Below, piece after piece: positions 18,822-28,316 of a stretch of 64,000 nucleotides of DNA (positions within the stretch are counted from its first letter, which is position 1; the number at the start of each line of letters is the position of its first letter). The notes beneath the pieces were generated by a model that was not told the origin of the DNA, did not search any database, and worked only from the letters and a program-made list of their open reading frames with translations. Source of the DNA: Paraburkholderia phytofirmans OLGA172 (GTDB lineage: Bacteria; Pseudomonadota; Gammaproteobacteria; Burkholderiales; Burkholderiaceae); NCBI RefSeq assembly GCF_001634365.1, contig NZ_CP014579.1, forward strand, positions 372,001-436,000. The letters run 5' to 3'. A program made the translations under genes and the position numbers.

Positions 18822-19843
18822 GCAGCTTGCCCGTTAGTGCCCACTTTCGTGAAGAGCGGCGCGGCGTCTTGCGGGACGGCGCGGCCAGTGGATTGAGCGC
18901 GACGCAGCACCGACCAGTAATAGCGATAGCTCGCCCGGTCGTGCAGCGTGTCGTGATGGCGCGTCGGTCCCCATTGCGCGGACTGCGCGGCCAGCAGAAT
19001 TTCGGTAGCGGTGACGATTTCTTCGTCGCGCGGTGCAAACGCGGCCACGATCGCCTCGATCTGCGCCGGGTGGATGCTCCACATGCGCGTGTAGCCGAAC
19101 TCGTTGCGGGCGCGGGCGGCGTCGTTCGCGACCACACTCATGTCGCGCACTTCCGTGCTGACGTTATGCGACGGCACCTTGCCATACGCATGGCAGGCCG
19201 CCGAAATCTCAAGCTTCGCGCGCCGGACGAGCGGGTGATCGAACTGACCGGGCGAGCGCATGGCGGTATCGGGAATCGCGCCATCGTGTGCGGAAACGAA
19301 GTCCATCAGGCCGAAGCTCAGCGCCTCGACGCCGGGGAGCGCCGCCAGATCGAACACGCGCGTCAGCGCGCCATGCGTTTCGACCAGCAATTGCACCGGC
19401 ACCGGCTGCGCAATGCCGAGCTCGCAACGCGTCGCTTCGATGAACGCGACCATTTCGGCAGCATCGGCGACGTTGCGGATCTTCGGGAGGGTGATGTAAG
19501 CAGGCGCTCGCTTTGCAGCGCGCAGAATGAGGCGGACGTCGTCACGCCAGTGCGCGTGATCGAAGTCGTGAATCCGCACGCCGACGCGGCCGAAGCGGTC
19601 ATGCTCGCTGCCAAGCAGCGACGCGACCAGCTCCGCATGTTCGGCTTCGCGACCGACCTGTGCGCCGTCTTCACAATCAAGTGTGATGTCGAACACCGGG
19701 CCAAGTTGCTGCTGCAATGCGAGTGATTTCAGCATCAGCTTCTCGCTGCCGGCGTAGTGATCGCAGGCAGGCAGCACAGCGGGCGGCACTTCGCCGTCAA
19801 ACAGCACTTCGGCGGGTGTGAGGGCGCGCATCTTCGGCGTCAA
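18818..19843 (-). CDS. HpcH/HpaI-family lyase (CitE-like, malyl-/citryl-CoA lyase type)
   Basis: The 341-residue TIM-barrel protein carries the CitE-like metal and substrate motifs: [14 protein letters not shown] (Asp/Glu metal ligand), [26 protein letters not shown] and [12 protein letters not shown], and the late [13 protein letters not shown]. Family members cleave or form beta-hydroxyacyl-CoA esters such as malyl-CoA. Which CoA ester is used cannot be told. It sits between mdh and prpC in a TCA/methylcitrate-type cluster, so a C4 or C5 hydroxyacyl-CoA is plausible. Confidence 0.88.
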   Translation of the reverse strand: MTPKMRALTPAEVLFDGEVPPAVLPACDHYAGSEKLMLKSLALQQQLGPVFDITLDCEDGAQVGREAEHAELVASLLGSEHDRFGRVGVRIHDFDHAHWRDDVRLILRAAKRAPAYITLPKIRNVADAAEMVAFIEATRCELGIAQPVPVQLLVETHGALTRVFDLAALPGVEALSFGLMDFVSAHDGAIPDTAMRSPGQFDHPLVRRAKLEISAACHAYGKVPSHNVSTEVRDMSVVANDAARARNEFGYTRMWSIHPAQIEAIVAAFAPRDEEIVTATEILLAAQSAQWGPTRHHDTLHDRASYRYYWSVLRRAQSTGRAVPQDAAPLFTKVGTNGQAA

Positions 19844-19999
19844 GGGCGTGGGTGGTCGTTAGGGAAATCTGATGCGGATCCGCTCTGTTCGGCCATGGTC
19901 AGGCAGCCGCGCAAAGCGCGTTCGAATCAGATGCGGATACTGGCACGACAAATTGCAGAGTGAACTGCAAAATGGAGCGACGTACCTGCATTCGCACGT

Positions 20000-20042
20000 A
20001 AAAAACCGGAACCCGCTGCGATAAAGCTACGGAGTTCCGGTT
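20000..20042 (-). terminator. Rho-independent terminator of mdh
   Basis: On the minus strand AACCGGAACTCCG at 20042-20030 pairs with CGGGTTCCGGTT at 20015-20004, followed by a T-run at 20005-20000. It lies directly after the mdh stop codon at 20061. This separates mdh from the citE-like operon. The rest of the gap 19844-20060 shows nothing I recognise. Confidence 0.88.
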
Positions 20043-20060
20043 CGTCTGCATCAAAGGCGC

Positions 20061-21044
20061 TTAGCCGAGCAGGTGTTGAACGCCGTCGCGTTCTTCCAGC
20101 AGCTCGTTCAGCGTGCCGTCCATCTTTTCGCGCGAGAACGCGTCGATTGCCAGACCTTCAACACGCTTGTACTCGCCGTTTTCGCACGTAACCGGCACAC
20201 CGTAGATGATGTCTTCCGGAATACCATACGAACCGTCCGACGGGATACCCATGGTGACCCACTTGCCGTTCGTGCCGAGCACCCAGTCACGCACGTGGTC
20301 GATCGCCGCGTTCGCTGCCGACGCTGCCGACGACAGGCCGCGTGCCTCGATGATCGCCGCACCGCGCTTGCCGACGGTCGGGATGAACGTGTTGCGGTTC
20401 CACTCTTCGTCGTTGATCAGCTTGGTCAGGTCCTGACCTTCTGCTGTTGCAACGCGGAAATCCGGGTACATGGTCGGCGAGTGGTTGCCCCACACAGCCA
20501 GTTTTTCGATCGAAGCGACCGGCTTGCCCGACTTGGCCGCCAGTTGCGACAGCGCGCGGTTGTGGTCGAGGCGCAGCATGGCGGTGAAGTTCTTCTTCGG
20601 CAGATCCGGCGCCGACTTCATCGCGATGTATGCGTTGGTGTTGGCCGGGTTGCCGACCACCAGCACCTTCACGTCGCGGCTGGCGACTTCGTTCAGCGCC
20701 TTGCCCTGAACCGTGAAGATTTCGGCGTTTGCCGACAGCAAATCCTTACGCTCCATGCCTTTCGAACGCGGACGTGCGCCGACCAGCAGGGCAACGTCTG
20801 CATCCTTGAATGCAACCTTCGGGTCGTCAGTGATCACGACACCCGACAGCAGCGGGAATGCGCAATCATCCAGTTCCATCACGACGCCTTTGACGGCGCC
20901 TTGCGCTTGCGGCAGGTCGAGCAGTTGCAGGATAACCGGCTGATCCTTACCGAGCAGGTCGCCATTGGCGATGCGGAACAGTAGGGAGTAAGCGATTTGA
21001 CCTGCGGCGCCGGTGACGGCAACGCGCTTTGCGGGCTTAGCCAT
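20061..21044 (-). CDS. mdh: Malate dehydrogenase
   Basis: The 327-residue cytosolic-type MDH has the NAD-binding loop [20 protein letters not shown], the mobile-loop arginines in [30 protein letters not shown], and the catalytic histidine in [12 protein letters not shown]. It oxidises malate to oxaloacetate with NAD. It is divergent from gntR-sdh, and its long upstream region contains a 13-bp hairpin and the GntR-type palindrome. It has its own terminator. Confidence 0.97.
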
Positions 21045-21143
21045 TGAGAAATCTCCAGGACGATGCGTTAGACGCTAGGGAAAACGCCATTCTATATGCG
21101 CCTTCAACGAAGCGTTGTGAAACACGGCGGAATTCACTGTTCG

Positions 21144-21175
21144 CGTACAGCCTCGGAATGTGCCGAGGCTGTACG
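21144..21175 (-). promoter_or_regulatory. 13-bp perfect inverted repeat in the mdh upstream region
   Basis: CGTACAGCCTCGG pairs with CCGAGGCTGTACG around the 6-base loop AATGTG, about 100 bases upstream of the mdh start. It has no T-run, so it is not an ordinary terminator. It could be a 5'-leader structure of the mdh message or a protein site. Confidence 0.45.
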
Positions 21176-21484
21176 GCGCGCTACGGCAAGACCGCCATGC
21201 CGGAAACCTGTACTGCTCTGCTTGAGAGAGCGGGGAGCGAGGCATGTTGGCGCCGGGTAGCCGCTGCACGGCGCGGGCTCCTGCAAACAGCGCGTTTCGG
21301 CAAGCGTCTGGCCAACGAATGGCGGCGAATCGAAACCTGGACTGCGTGGGAACAGCATGGTGCAGAGTGGCTGCCGGTGCGCTGCGGCGCTGCATTGCGT
21401 AGTGCAAAACAGTCGCCGGAAAACCCGCAAACCCTTGCTCGACAAGGAGTGTAGGAGCCGTTAGGCGCAAAGTCAACATTATCT

Positions 21485-21504
21485 TATGTCTTATATAAGA
21501 CATA
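21485..21504. promoter_or_regulatory. GntR/HutC-type operator, perfect 20-bp palindrome
   Basis: TATGTCTTATATAAGACATA is perfectly self-complementary and lies 50 bases before the gntR start. The TATATAA centre would overlap a -10 element. HutC-subfamily regulators bind such short A/T-rich palindromes, so autoregulation, and perhaps control of mdh and sdh, is likely. I found no second copy upstream of sdhC or acnA by eye. Confidence 0.7.
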
Positions 21505-21553
21505 TCTATTGCGGGGGAAACCCTAGACGCGGGCGGGCCCTTTATGATGAAAT

Positions 21554-22360
21554 ATGTGGATGACTTCGAACCAGGCGAACACCGCGAATCCGACCGGCCA
21601 GGTGGCCGCGGGCGAAGGTGTATCCGCTGCCATGCCCGCCACGTCGCCCACTTTCAGTCCTTTGTATCAGCAGATCAAGGGCTTGATTACGCAGAGCCTC
21701 GAAACCGGCGAGTGGAAACCTGGCGAGATCATTCCTAGTGAAGTCGAATTGGCGGCAAGATACAAGGTCAGTCAGGGAACAGTGCGCAAAGCGATCGACG
21801 AGCTTGCCGCCGACAATCTGCTGGTGCGCCGCCAGGGCAAGGGTACTTTTGTTGCAACGCACAACGAAGACCGCGCCCAATTTCGCTTCCTCAGATTGCT
21901 GGCCGATGACGGCGCGGAGCACCCGCACGTCAGCCGCCTGCTTGAATGCCGGCGCTTGCGCGCTTCGGCTGACATCGCCCGGCAACTCGATCTGAAGCCT
22001 GCCGATCCGGTGGTGCTGATCAAGCGCTTGCTGCAGTTCGACGGCGAAGTCACCGTACTCGACGAAATCTGGCTGCCCGGCGCGGTGTTCCGCGGACTCA
22101 CGCTCGAGCGGCTGTCGGAGTATAAAGGTCCCCTCTACGCGATGTTCGAGACTGAATTCGGCACCCGCATGATTCGCGCAACGGAGAAGATCCGCGCGGT
22201 CGCGGCTGAGCCTTCAGTGGCTGACCTGTTGCATGTGCCGGCGGGTTTTCCACTTCTCTCGGTGGAGCGCGTCTCCTATACATATGGAGACCGGCCGGTT
22301 GAGGTGCGCCGTGGTTGGTATGTCACAACCGGGTATTACTATCAGAACGATTTGAGCTGA
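21554..22360 (+). CDS. GntR-family (HutC subfamily) transcriptional regulator
   Basis: The 268-residue protein has an N-terminal winged helix-turn-helix (about residues 37-105, core IPSEVELAARYKVSQGTVRKAIDELAADNLLVRRQGKGTFV). A C-terminal UTRA effector domain (about 115-262) ends in SYTYGDRPVEVRRGWYVTTGYYYQNDLS. It is the first gene before sdhCDAB, 123 bases upstream. Position suggests it senses a TCA-cycle or propionate intermediate and controls the sdh and/or mdh side, but the ligand is unknown. Confidence 0.92.
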   Translation: MWMTSNQANTANPTGQVAAGEGVSAAMPATSPTFSPLYQQIKGLITQSLETGEWKPGEIIPSEVELAARYKVSQGTVRKAIDELAADNLLVRRQGKGTFVATHNEDRAQFRFLRLLADDGAEHPHVSRLLECRRLRASADIARQLDLKPADPVVLIKRLLQFDGEVTVLDEIWLPGAVFRGLTLERLSEYKGPLYAMFETEFGTRMIRATEKIRAVAAEPSVADLLHVPAGFPLLSVERVSYTYGDRPVEVRRGWYVTTGYYYQNDLS

Positions 22361-22483
22361 GTCGGATGAAGAAGGCGCCTTTATCGCGCACGCTGTAAAG
22401 GACCTGTGGTGGTTTTCGCTGCAGCGCGATATAAAAAGGCGCTAAAATTGCGGATTAGTGTGACTACATAGTAGGGGTCTAGC

Positions 22484-22900
22484 ATGGCTGAAACCGTAAA
22501 AAAACCGAGGCCGGAATTCCGGAACATCGGTATCGGGCAGATTTTGACGGCATACCGTCTTCCGCTAGCGGGGCGAGTGTCGATCTTGCACCGCTTGAGC
22601 GGTGGTCTGCTTTTTGTTTTTCTTCCGTTCCTGCTGTACCTCTTTGATCAGAGCCTGACTTCCGAACTGAGTTTCGAAGTCTTCAAAGGTTTCCTTTCCA
22701 ACATCATCGTCAAGCTCATCACGCTCGTTCTCGCGTGGGCCTTTCTGTTTCACTTCTGCGCCGGCATCCGCCACCTGGTGATGGACACCAACCACAGCGC
22801 GGTCACCAAGGAAAAGGGCAAGCAAACGTCGATCGTCGTTCTGGTCGTCTCGTCGCTTCTGACGATTGCTTTTGCGCTCAAACTCTTCGGAGCATTCTAA
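22484..22900 (+). CDS. sdhC: Succinate dehydrogenase cytochrome b556 subunit
   Basis: The 138-residue protein has three membrane helices. It shows the quinone-site motif SILHRLSGGLLF and the heme-b histidine region FLFHFCAGIRHLVMD. It anchors SdhAB to the inner membrane and passes electrons to ubiquinone. The start is followed by the N-terminus MAETVKKPRPEFRNIGIGQI, typical of this subunit in Burkholderiales. The upstream region has A/T-rich -10-like hexamers, but I could not settle one promoter. Confidence 0.96.
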   Translation: MAETVKKPRPEFRNIGIGQILTAYRLPLAGRVSILHRLSGGLLFVFLPFLLYLFDQSLTSELSFEVFKGFLSNIIVKLITLVLAWAFLFHFCAGIRHLVMDTNHSAVTKEKGKQTSIVVLVVSSLLTIAFALKLFGAF

Positions 22901-22903
22901 AAA

Positions 22904-23272
22904 ATGGCAGCTAACAACCGAATCGGTCCGAAGCGTCTCGTCGTCGGCGCGCACTACGGTCTGCGCGACTGGCTCGCCCAGCGCATTACCGCCTGCATCA
23001 TGGCGGTCTACACGGTGATCCTGCTCGCGTGGTTCTTCGGCGCGCGCGATTTCTCATATGACGGCTGGGCGTCGATCTTTGCGACGCAATGGATGAAGCT
23101 CGCCACGTTTGTCACGCTGCTGTCGCTGTTCTATCACGCGTGGGTGGGTATCCGCGACATCTGGATGGACTATGTGAAGCCCGTTGGCATGCGTCTGTTT
23201 CTTCAAGCGCTGACGATCGTCTGGCTGCTCGCCTGTGCGGGCTACGCTGCGCAGATTCTCTGGAGAGTGTAA
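22904..23272 (+). CDS. sdhD: Succinate dehydrogenase membrane anchor subunit
   Basis: The 122-residue protein has three membrane helices and the segments [20 protein letters not shown] and [20 protein letters not shown], in which the histidine should ligate heme b. It begins 3 bases after the sdhC stop codon. It completes the four-subunit complex II with SdhC, SdhA and SdhB. Confidence 0.96.
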   Translation: MAANNRIGPKRLVVGAHYGLRDWLAQRITACIMAVYTVILLAWFFGARDFSYDGWASIFATQWMKLATFVTLLSLFYHAWVGIRDIWMDYVKPVGMRLFLQALTIVWLLACAGYAAQILWRV

Positions 23273-23276
23273 AAGA

Positions 23277-25052
23277 ATGGCTGCAATCAAAAATTCTCTG
23301 CCGCGTCGCAAGTTTGACGTGGTTATCGTCGGCGCAGGCGGCTCGGGGATGCGCGCTTCGCTGCAACTCGCGCGTGCCGGTCTGTCGGTTTGCGTGCTGT
23401 CCAAGGTGTTCCCGACGCGTTCGCACACGGTGGCTGCCCAAGGCGGCATCGGCGCATCGCTCGGCAACATGAGCGAAGACAACTGGCACTATCACTTCTA
23501 CGACACGATCAAGGGTTCCGACTGGCTCGGCGACCAGGACGCGATCGAGTTCATGTGCCGTGAAGCACCGAATGCCGTGTACGAGCTCGAACACTTCGGC
23601 ATGCCGTTCGACCGCAACGCTGACGGCACGATTTACCAACGCCCGTTCGGCGGCCACACCGCCAACTATGGCGAAAAGCCGGTGCAACGCGCTTGCGCGG
23701 CGGCTGACCGTACCGGTCACGCGCTGCTGCACACGCTGTATCAGCAAAACGTGGCTGCCAAGACGCAGTTCTTCGTCGAATGGATGGCGCTGGACCTGAT
23801 CCGCGACGCCGACGGCGACGTGCTCGGCGTGACCGCGCTGGAAATGGAAACCGGCGACGTTTATATCCTCGAAGGCAAGACCACGCTGTTCGCTACGGGC
23901 GGCGCGGGCCGGATCTTCGCGGCATCCACGAACGCGTTCATCAACACCGGTGACGGCCTCGGCATGGCTGCGCGCTCGGGCATCGCGCTGCAAGACATGG
24001 AATTCTGGCAATTCCATCCCACCGGCGTGGCCGGCGCGGGCGTGCTGATTACCGAAGGCGTGCGCGGCGAAGGCGGCATTTTGCGTAACTCGAACGGCGA
24101 GCGTTTCATGGAACGCTACGCGCCGACGCTGAAAGACCTGGCGCCGCGCGACTTCGTCTCGCGTTCGATGGACCAGGAAATCAAGGAAGGCCGTGGTGTG
24201 GGTCCGAACAAGGATCACGTGCTGCTCGACCTGTCGCACATCGGCGCCGAGACGATCATGAAGCGTCTGCCGTCGATCCGCGAAATCGCCATGAAGTTCG
24301 CGAACGTCGACTGTATTAAAGAGCCGATTCCGGTTGTGCCGACCATCCACTATCAGATGGGTGGTATCCCGACGAACATCAACGGCCAGGTTGTTGGCAC
24401 GTCGCGGGATCACAAAGAAGTCGTCAACGGTTTCTACGCAGTGGGCGAATGCTCGTGCGTGTCGGTGCACGGCGCAAACCGTCTCGGCACGAACTCGCTG
24501 CTCGACCTGGTAGTGTTCGGCCGTGCGGCCGGCAACCACATCGTCAAGCACGTGAAGGACATCAAGGAGCACAAGCCGCTGCCGGCCGACGCGGGCGATT
24601 TCTCGCTGGCTCGTCTGAACAAGCTGGACAAATCCACGTCGGGCGAATACTCGCAAACCGTTGCGGCCGACATCCGTTCCACGATGCAGGCGCACGCCGG
24701 CGTGTTCCGCACGTCGAAGCTGCTGGCCGAAGGCGTCGAGCGGATTCGCGAAGTAGCTGCACGTGTGGACAACATCTACCTGAAAGACAAGTCGAAGGTG
24801 TTCAACACGGCACGTATTGAAGCGTTGGAAGTGGAGAACCTGATCGAAGTGGCACGCGCCACGATGGTTTCCGCCGAAGCGCGCAAGGAAAGCCGCGGCG
24901 CGCACGCGCAAGACGACTTCGAACATCGCGACGACGAAAACTGGCTGCGCCATACGCTGTGGTTTAGCGAAGGCGATCGCCTCGACTACAAGCCGGTTCA
25001 GATGCAACCGCTGACGGTCGAATCGGTACCGCCGAAAGCGCGTACCTTCTAA
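23277..25052 (+). CDS. sdhA: Succinate dehydrogenase flavoprotein subunit
   Basis: The ATG at 23277 ([20 protein letters not shown]) is chosen over a longer frame, because it lies 4 bases after sdhD and leads straight into the FAD fold. The product is 591 residues. Motifs are [15 protein letters not shown] (Rossmann), the covalent FAD histidine in [15 protein letters not shown], the active-site [22 protein letters not shown] and QFHPTG, and [21 protein letters not shown]. It oxidises succinate to fumarate. Confidence 0.97.
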   Translation: MAAIKNSLPRRKFDVVIVGAGGSGMRASLQLARAGLSVCVLSKVFPTRSHTVAAQGGIGASLGNMSEDNWHYHFYDTIKGSDWLGDQDAIEFMCREAPNAVYELEHFGMPFDRNADGTIYQRPFGGHTANYGEKPVQRACAAADRTGHALLHTLYQQNVAAKTQFFVEWMALDLIRDADGDVLGVTALEMETGDVYILEGKTTLFATGGAGRIFAASTNAFINTGDGLGMAARSGIALQDMEFWQFHPTGVAGAGVLITEGVRGEGGILRNSNGERFMERYAPTLKDLAPRDFVSRSMDQEIKEGRGVGPNKDHVLLDLSHIGAETIMKRLPSIREIAMKFANVDCIKEPIPVVPTIHYQMGGIPTNINGQVVGTSRDHKEVVNGFYAVGECSCVSVHGANRLGTNSLLDLVVFGRAAGNHIVKHVKDIKEHKPLPADAGDFSLARLNKLDKSTSGEYSQTVAADIRSTMQAHAGVFRTSKLLAEGVERIREVAARVDNIYLKDKSKVFNTARIEALEVENLIEVARATMVSAEARKESRGAHAQDDFEHRDDENWLRHTLWFSEGDRLDYKPVQMQPLTVESVPPKARTF

Positions 25053-25076
25053 GGCACAAGTCAAAGGAATTCAGAA

Positions 25077-25781
25077 ATGGCTAAGCGTACATTTGAAATT
25101 TACCGCTACGATCCGGATAAGGACGCGGCGCCGCGCATGCAAACGTACGAGATCGAAATCGACTCGCACGAACGGATGCTGCTCGACGCGCTGCTCAAGC
25201 TGAAGGCGATGGACGAAACCTTGTCGTTCCGCCGTTCGTGCCGCGAAGGCGTGTGCGGTTCGGACGCAATGAACATCAATGGCAAGAATGGTCTGGCCTG
25301 CTTGCAGAACATGAACGACCTGCCGCAAAAGATCGTGCTGCGTCCGTTGCCGGGCCTGCCCGTCGTGCGCGACCTGATCTGCGACTTCACGCAGTTCTTC
25401 AATCAGTATCACTCGATCAAGCCGTACCTGATCAACGATACGCCGCCGCCGGAAAAGGAACGTCTGCAGTCGCCGGAAGAACGCGACGAACTCGACGGCC
25501 TGTACGAATGTATCCTGTGTGCTAGCTGCTCCACGTCGTGCCCGAGCTTCTGGTGGAATCCGGACAAGTTCGTCGGCCCGGCTGGCCTGTTGCAAGCCTA
25601 TCGTTTCATCGCGGACAGCCGTGATGAAGCGACGGGTGAGCGCCTTGACAACCTGGAAGATCCGTACCGTCTGTTCCGTTGCCATACCATCATGAATTGC
25701 GTCGACGTCTGCCCGAAGGGCCTGAACCCGACCAAGGCGATTGGCAAGATCAAGGAATTGATGGTTCGCCGCGCTGTTTGA
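25077..25781 (+). CDS. sdhB: Succinate dehydrogenase iron-sulfur subunit
   Basis: The 234-residue protein has the 2Fe-2S cysteines in [12 protein letters not shown] and GLACLQN, and the 4Fe-4S/3Fe-4S cysteines in [16 protein letters not shown] and [17 protein letters not shown]. It carries electrons from SdhA to the membrane anchor. It lies 24 bases after sdhA. Confidence 0.97.
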   Translation: MAKRTFEIYRYDPDKDAAPRMQTYEIEIDSHERMLLDALLKLKAMDETLSFRRSCREGVCGSDAMNINGKNGLACLQNMNDLPQKIVLRPLPGLPVVRDLICDFTQFFNQYHSIKPYLINDTPPPEKERLQSPEERDELDGLYECILCASCSTSCPSFWWNPDKFVGPAGLLQAYRFIADSRDEATGERLDNLEDPYRLFRCHTIMNCVDVCPKGLNPTKAIGKIKELMVRRAV

Positions 25782-25786
25782 TATGA

Positions 25787-25856
25787 ACCACCCCGCGCTC
25801 CCTATCGTTCGCTGCCCCCAAGGGGGGCGGTCAGTGCGCTTGGGAGCGGCCCGGCG
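25787..25856. repeat. REP-like nested palindromic intergenic element
   Basis: Between sdhB and sdhE, CGCTCCC (25796-25802) pairs with GGGAGCG (25842-25848). Inside this, GCCCCC pairs with GGGGGC around AA. The GC-rich nested palindrome resembles the intergenic repeats often scattered in Burkholderiales genomes. Whether it recurs in this genome cannot be told from one window; I saw no second copy here. Confidence 0.5.
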
Positions 25857-25865
25857 CGTACTGAC

Positions 25866-26141
25866 ATGAACAACGAAACATCGCATCAGTCCGACCCTCT
25901 CCGCCGCGCGCGCCTTCGCTGGCGCGCGCGGCGGGGCCTGCTGGAAAACGATCTGATCTTTGAACGTTTTTTCGGCCGATATGAGCATGACCTCAGCGAT
26001 GCCGATGTAGGCGCTCTCACGCGCCTGCTCGAGCTTAGCGATAACGACCTGATGGACTTGCTGCTCGCGCGCAAGGAACCGGAAGGCGACCTTGCCGACC
26101 CGGATGTGATCCGGGTGCTGGCGCTGTTGCGCAACGCTTGA
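25866..26141 (+). CDS. sdhE: Succinate dehydrogenase flavinylation factor SdhE
   Basis: The 91-residue protein is of the DUF339 type. The diagnostic segment is RLRWRARRGLLENDLIFERFF, with the conserved RGxxE-type motif (RGLLE). It helps attach FAD covalently to SdhA. Its place between sdhB and gltA is standard for Burkholderia. Confidence 0.94.
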   Translation: MNNETSHQSDPLRRARLRWRARRGLLENDLIFERFFGRYEHDLSDADVGALTRLLELSDNDLMDLLLARKEPEGDLADPDVIRVLALLRNA

Positions 26142-26233
26142 GCGCCGCGAACTTTTTGGGCGCCGCTTGTCCGTTGTTCCCAGGCGTGCAAATTATCGAA
26201 ACCCTGTTTCCATACTTCGATTGAGGATGTGCT

Positions 26234-27535
26234 ATGACCCCGTCAGATGTTAAAGCCACGCTATCGTTCAGCGACAATTCGCCGAGCGTTGAAATGCCGA
26301 TTTATAAGGGCACTCTCGGCCCGGACGTGATCGACATCCGCAAACTGTACGGCCAGACCGGCAAGTTCACGTACGACCCGGGCTTTATGTCGACGGCGGC
26401 GTGCAATTCGGCGATCACGTACATCGACGGTGACAAGGGCGAGCTGCTGTATCGCGGCTACCCGATCGACAACCTCGCGCAAAACGCCGACTTCCTCGAA
26501 ACCTGCTATCTGCTGCTGAAGGGCGAACTGCCGAACGCGCAGCAGAAAGACGAGTTCGTGAACACCGTCACGAAGCACACGATGGTGCATGAGCAAATGC
26601 ACTTCTTCTTCCGTGGCTTCCGTCGCGACGCGCACCCGATGGCGATTCTGGTCGCTGCAGTCGGCGCGCTGTCGGCGTTCTACCACGACTCGCTCGACAT
26701 CAACAATCCGCGTCACCGTGAAGTGTCGGCCATTCGCATGATCGCGAAGCTGCCTACGCTCGTCGCGATGGCGTACAAGTACAGCATCGGTCAGCCGTTT
26801 GCGTACCCGAAGAACGACCTGTCGTACAGCGCGAACTTCATGCACATGATGTTCTCGAACCCGTGCGAAGAGTACAAGGTCAACGACGTGCTGGTGCGCG
26901 CGCTCGACCGTATCCTGATCCTGCACGCTGACCACGAACAGAATGCGTCGACGTCGACGGTTCGTCTGGCGGGTTCGTCGGGCGCTAACCCGTTCGCGTG
27001 TATCGCGGCCGGTATCGCTTGCCTGTGGGGCCCGGCGCACGGTGGTGCGAACGAAGCCGCACTGAACATGCTGGAAGAAATCGGCTCGGTCGACAACATT
27101 CCTGAGTTCATCAAGCAGGTGAAGGACAAGAACTCGGGCGTGAAGCTGATGGGCTTTGGTCACCGCGTCTACAAGAACTACGATCCGCGTGCGAAGCTGA
27201 TGCGCGAAACCTGCCACGAAGTGCTGGAAGAGCTGGGCCTGCACGACGACCCGCTGTTCAAGCTGGCCATGGCACTGGAAAAGATCGCGCTGGAAGACGA
27301 ATACTTCGTGTCGCGCAAGCTGTACCCGAACGTCGACTTCTACTCGGGCATCGTGCAGCGCGCGCTGGGCATCCCGACGTCGATGTTCACGTGTATCTTC
27401 GCGATGGCACGTACGGTCGGCTGGATTGCACAGTGGAACGAAATGATCGCCGATCCGGAACAGAAGATTGGCCGTCCGCGTCAGCTGTTCGTCGGCGATA
27501 CGCCGCGTGAAGCGAAGCCGATTGCGCAACGTTGA
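26234..27535 (+). CDS. gltA: Citrate synthase (type II, hexameric)
   Basis: The 433-residue enzyme has the catalytic histidines in [20 protein letters not shown] and [32 protein letters not shown], and the aspartate region [21 protein letters not shown]. It condenses acetyl-CoA and oxaloacetate. With prpC the window carries two citrate-synthase-family genes; this longer one is the main TCA enzyme. A terminator follows. Confidence 0.97.
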   Translation: MTPSDVKATLSFSDNSPSVEMPIYKGTLGPDVIDIRKLYGQTGKFTYDPGFMSTAACNSAITYIDGDKGELLYRGYPIDNLAQNADFLETCYLLLKGELPNAQQKDEFVNTVTKHTMVHEQMHFFFRGFRRDAHPMAILVAAVGALSAFYHDSLDINNPRHREVSAIRMIAKLPTLVAMAYKYSIGQPFAYPKNDLSYSANFMHMMFSNPCEEYKVNDVLVRALDRILILHADHEQNASTSTVRLAGSSGANPFACIAAGIACLWGPAHGGANEAALNMLEEIGSVDNIPEFIKQVKDKNSGVKLMGFGHRVYKNYDPRAKLMRETCHEVLEELGLHDDPLFKLAMALEKIALEDEYFVSRKLYPNVDFYSGIVQRALGIPTSMFTCIFAMARTVGWIAQWNEMIADPEQKIGRPRQLFVGDTPREAKPIAQR

Positions 27536-27603
27536 TCGGGTTCGAGTCTGTGTGGTTCGTAGTGTGATGATTGCTGCGAGCCAATGCGGAATCAGCTGAT
27601 AAG

Positions 27604-27637
27604 AAACGCCCCAACGGGTTCACTGTTGGGGCGTTTT
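27604..27637 (+). terminator. Rho-independent terminator after gltA
   Basis: AACGCCCCAAC pairs with GTTGGGGCGTT around a 9-base loop and is followed by TTTTG. It ends the sdh-gltA transcript about 70 bases after the stop codon. Confidence 0.9.
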
Positions 27638-27639
27638 GT

Positions 27640-28316
27640 CTTGCGGCGTTAGATCTCGAGCGCCAGGCGTTGAGGACGAAGCCCGCAAGCTGCGAACTAA
27701 GTGTTGTCTTGTGTCTCGTGGAAATATGCCCAGCTGAGCGCCCGGTCTTGCATTCCTGCTGGCAGTGACGCCATGAACTCGCGCGCGCGCGTGAGAACGT
27801 CTGACTCGAGGAGTTGAGTAATCGTTGGTGTGCGTGCGACCGTTGCGCAATAACGCATTGAACCAAGGCCGTTGAAGTTGACCGTGGCCGAAGATTTTTT
27901 TACGCTGAGGTGCTGCCAGTCGCACTGGCGAAAATTTGTCGTTCAGGCGCAGTTCGACGTTTTTTTTGTATTCCAACAAGTTTTTTGTTCGAAATCCCTC
28001 TTTCTCGCAAATTTTTTTACCAGCTCGCGGTTGCTCTCGGAGAAGGCCAAACACACCGCGAATACAAAGGCTTGGCGAAGTTGAATCGCTTGTTCGCGGG
28101 TGCCAACGGTCAGAAATTCCCGGGCGAAGAGTCGCATTTCAAGCTTCGCATTGCTCCATCTATTCTTGCCGGGTAACTCCCATACAGGTATCGTCACTAC
28201 CACCCAACTCCCTGTTTTTTATCGGTTTTCTCCGTGATTGAAGGGCCCTGGGCGGGGTTCTGCGTGGCATAATCGACCGACACAGTCAGCCCGCAGTCAT
28301 TACTACCCCGCATACC
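27640..28316. other. 677-bp intergenic region, T-tract rich, no clear gene
   Basis: The stretch 27890-28020 contains several runs of 6-9 T and is much richer in A/T than the rest of the window. Short open frames exist on both strands: minus 27943-28203 is 86 codons, minus 27620-28054 is 144 codons, and plus 27910-28176 is 88 codons. None has a recognised domain or a good start site. It may be a decayed gene. The last 60 bases should hold the leuC promoter (a TGGCATAAT extended -10 lies at about 28265-28273). Confidence 0.5.

Larger units (their letters stand above)
21045..21553. other. 509-bp divergent regulatory region between mdh and gntR
   Basis: Open frames on both strands here (for example plus 21044-21454) look like GC-driven noise, with no family I recognise and no good ribosome sites. 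The region should contain the promoters of mdh and of the gntR-sdh operon. It holds one perfect hairpin and one perfect palindrome, listed separately. Confidence 0.6.

Noticed and set aside
18655..19137. N-terminal extension of the prpC frame to 556 codons
   Set aside because: The extra 160 codons overlap the citE-like gene in another frame and read as Arg/Ser/Pro-rich noise. The ATG at 18654 fits the family.
21044..21503. Open frames of 136 (plus) and 142 (minus) codons between mdh and gntR
   Set aside because: No domain, no ribosome site and mutual overlap; the region is better read as regulatory.
23112..25064. A 650-codon minus-strand frame across sdhA
   Set aside because: Antisense shadow of sdhA with low-complexity Arg/Val composition and no ribosome site.
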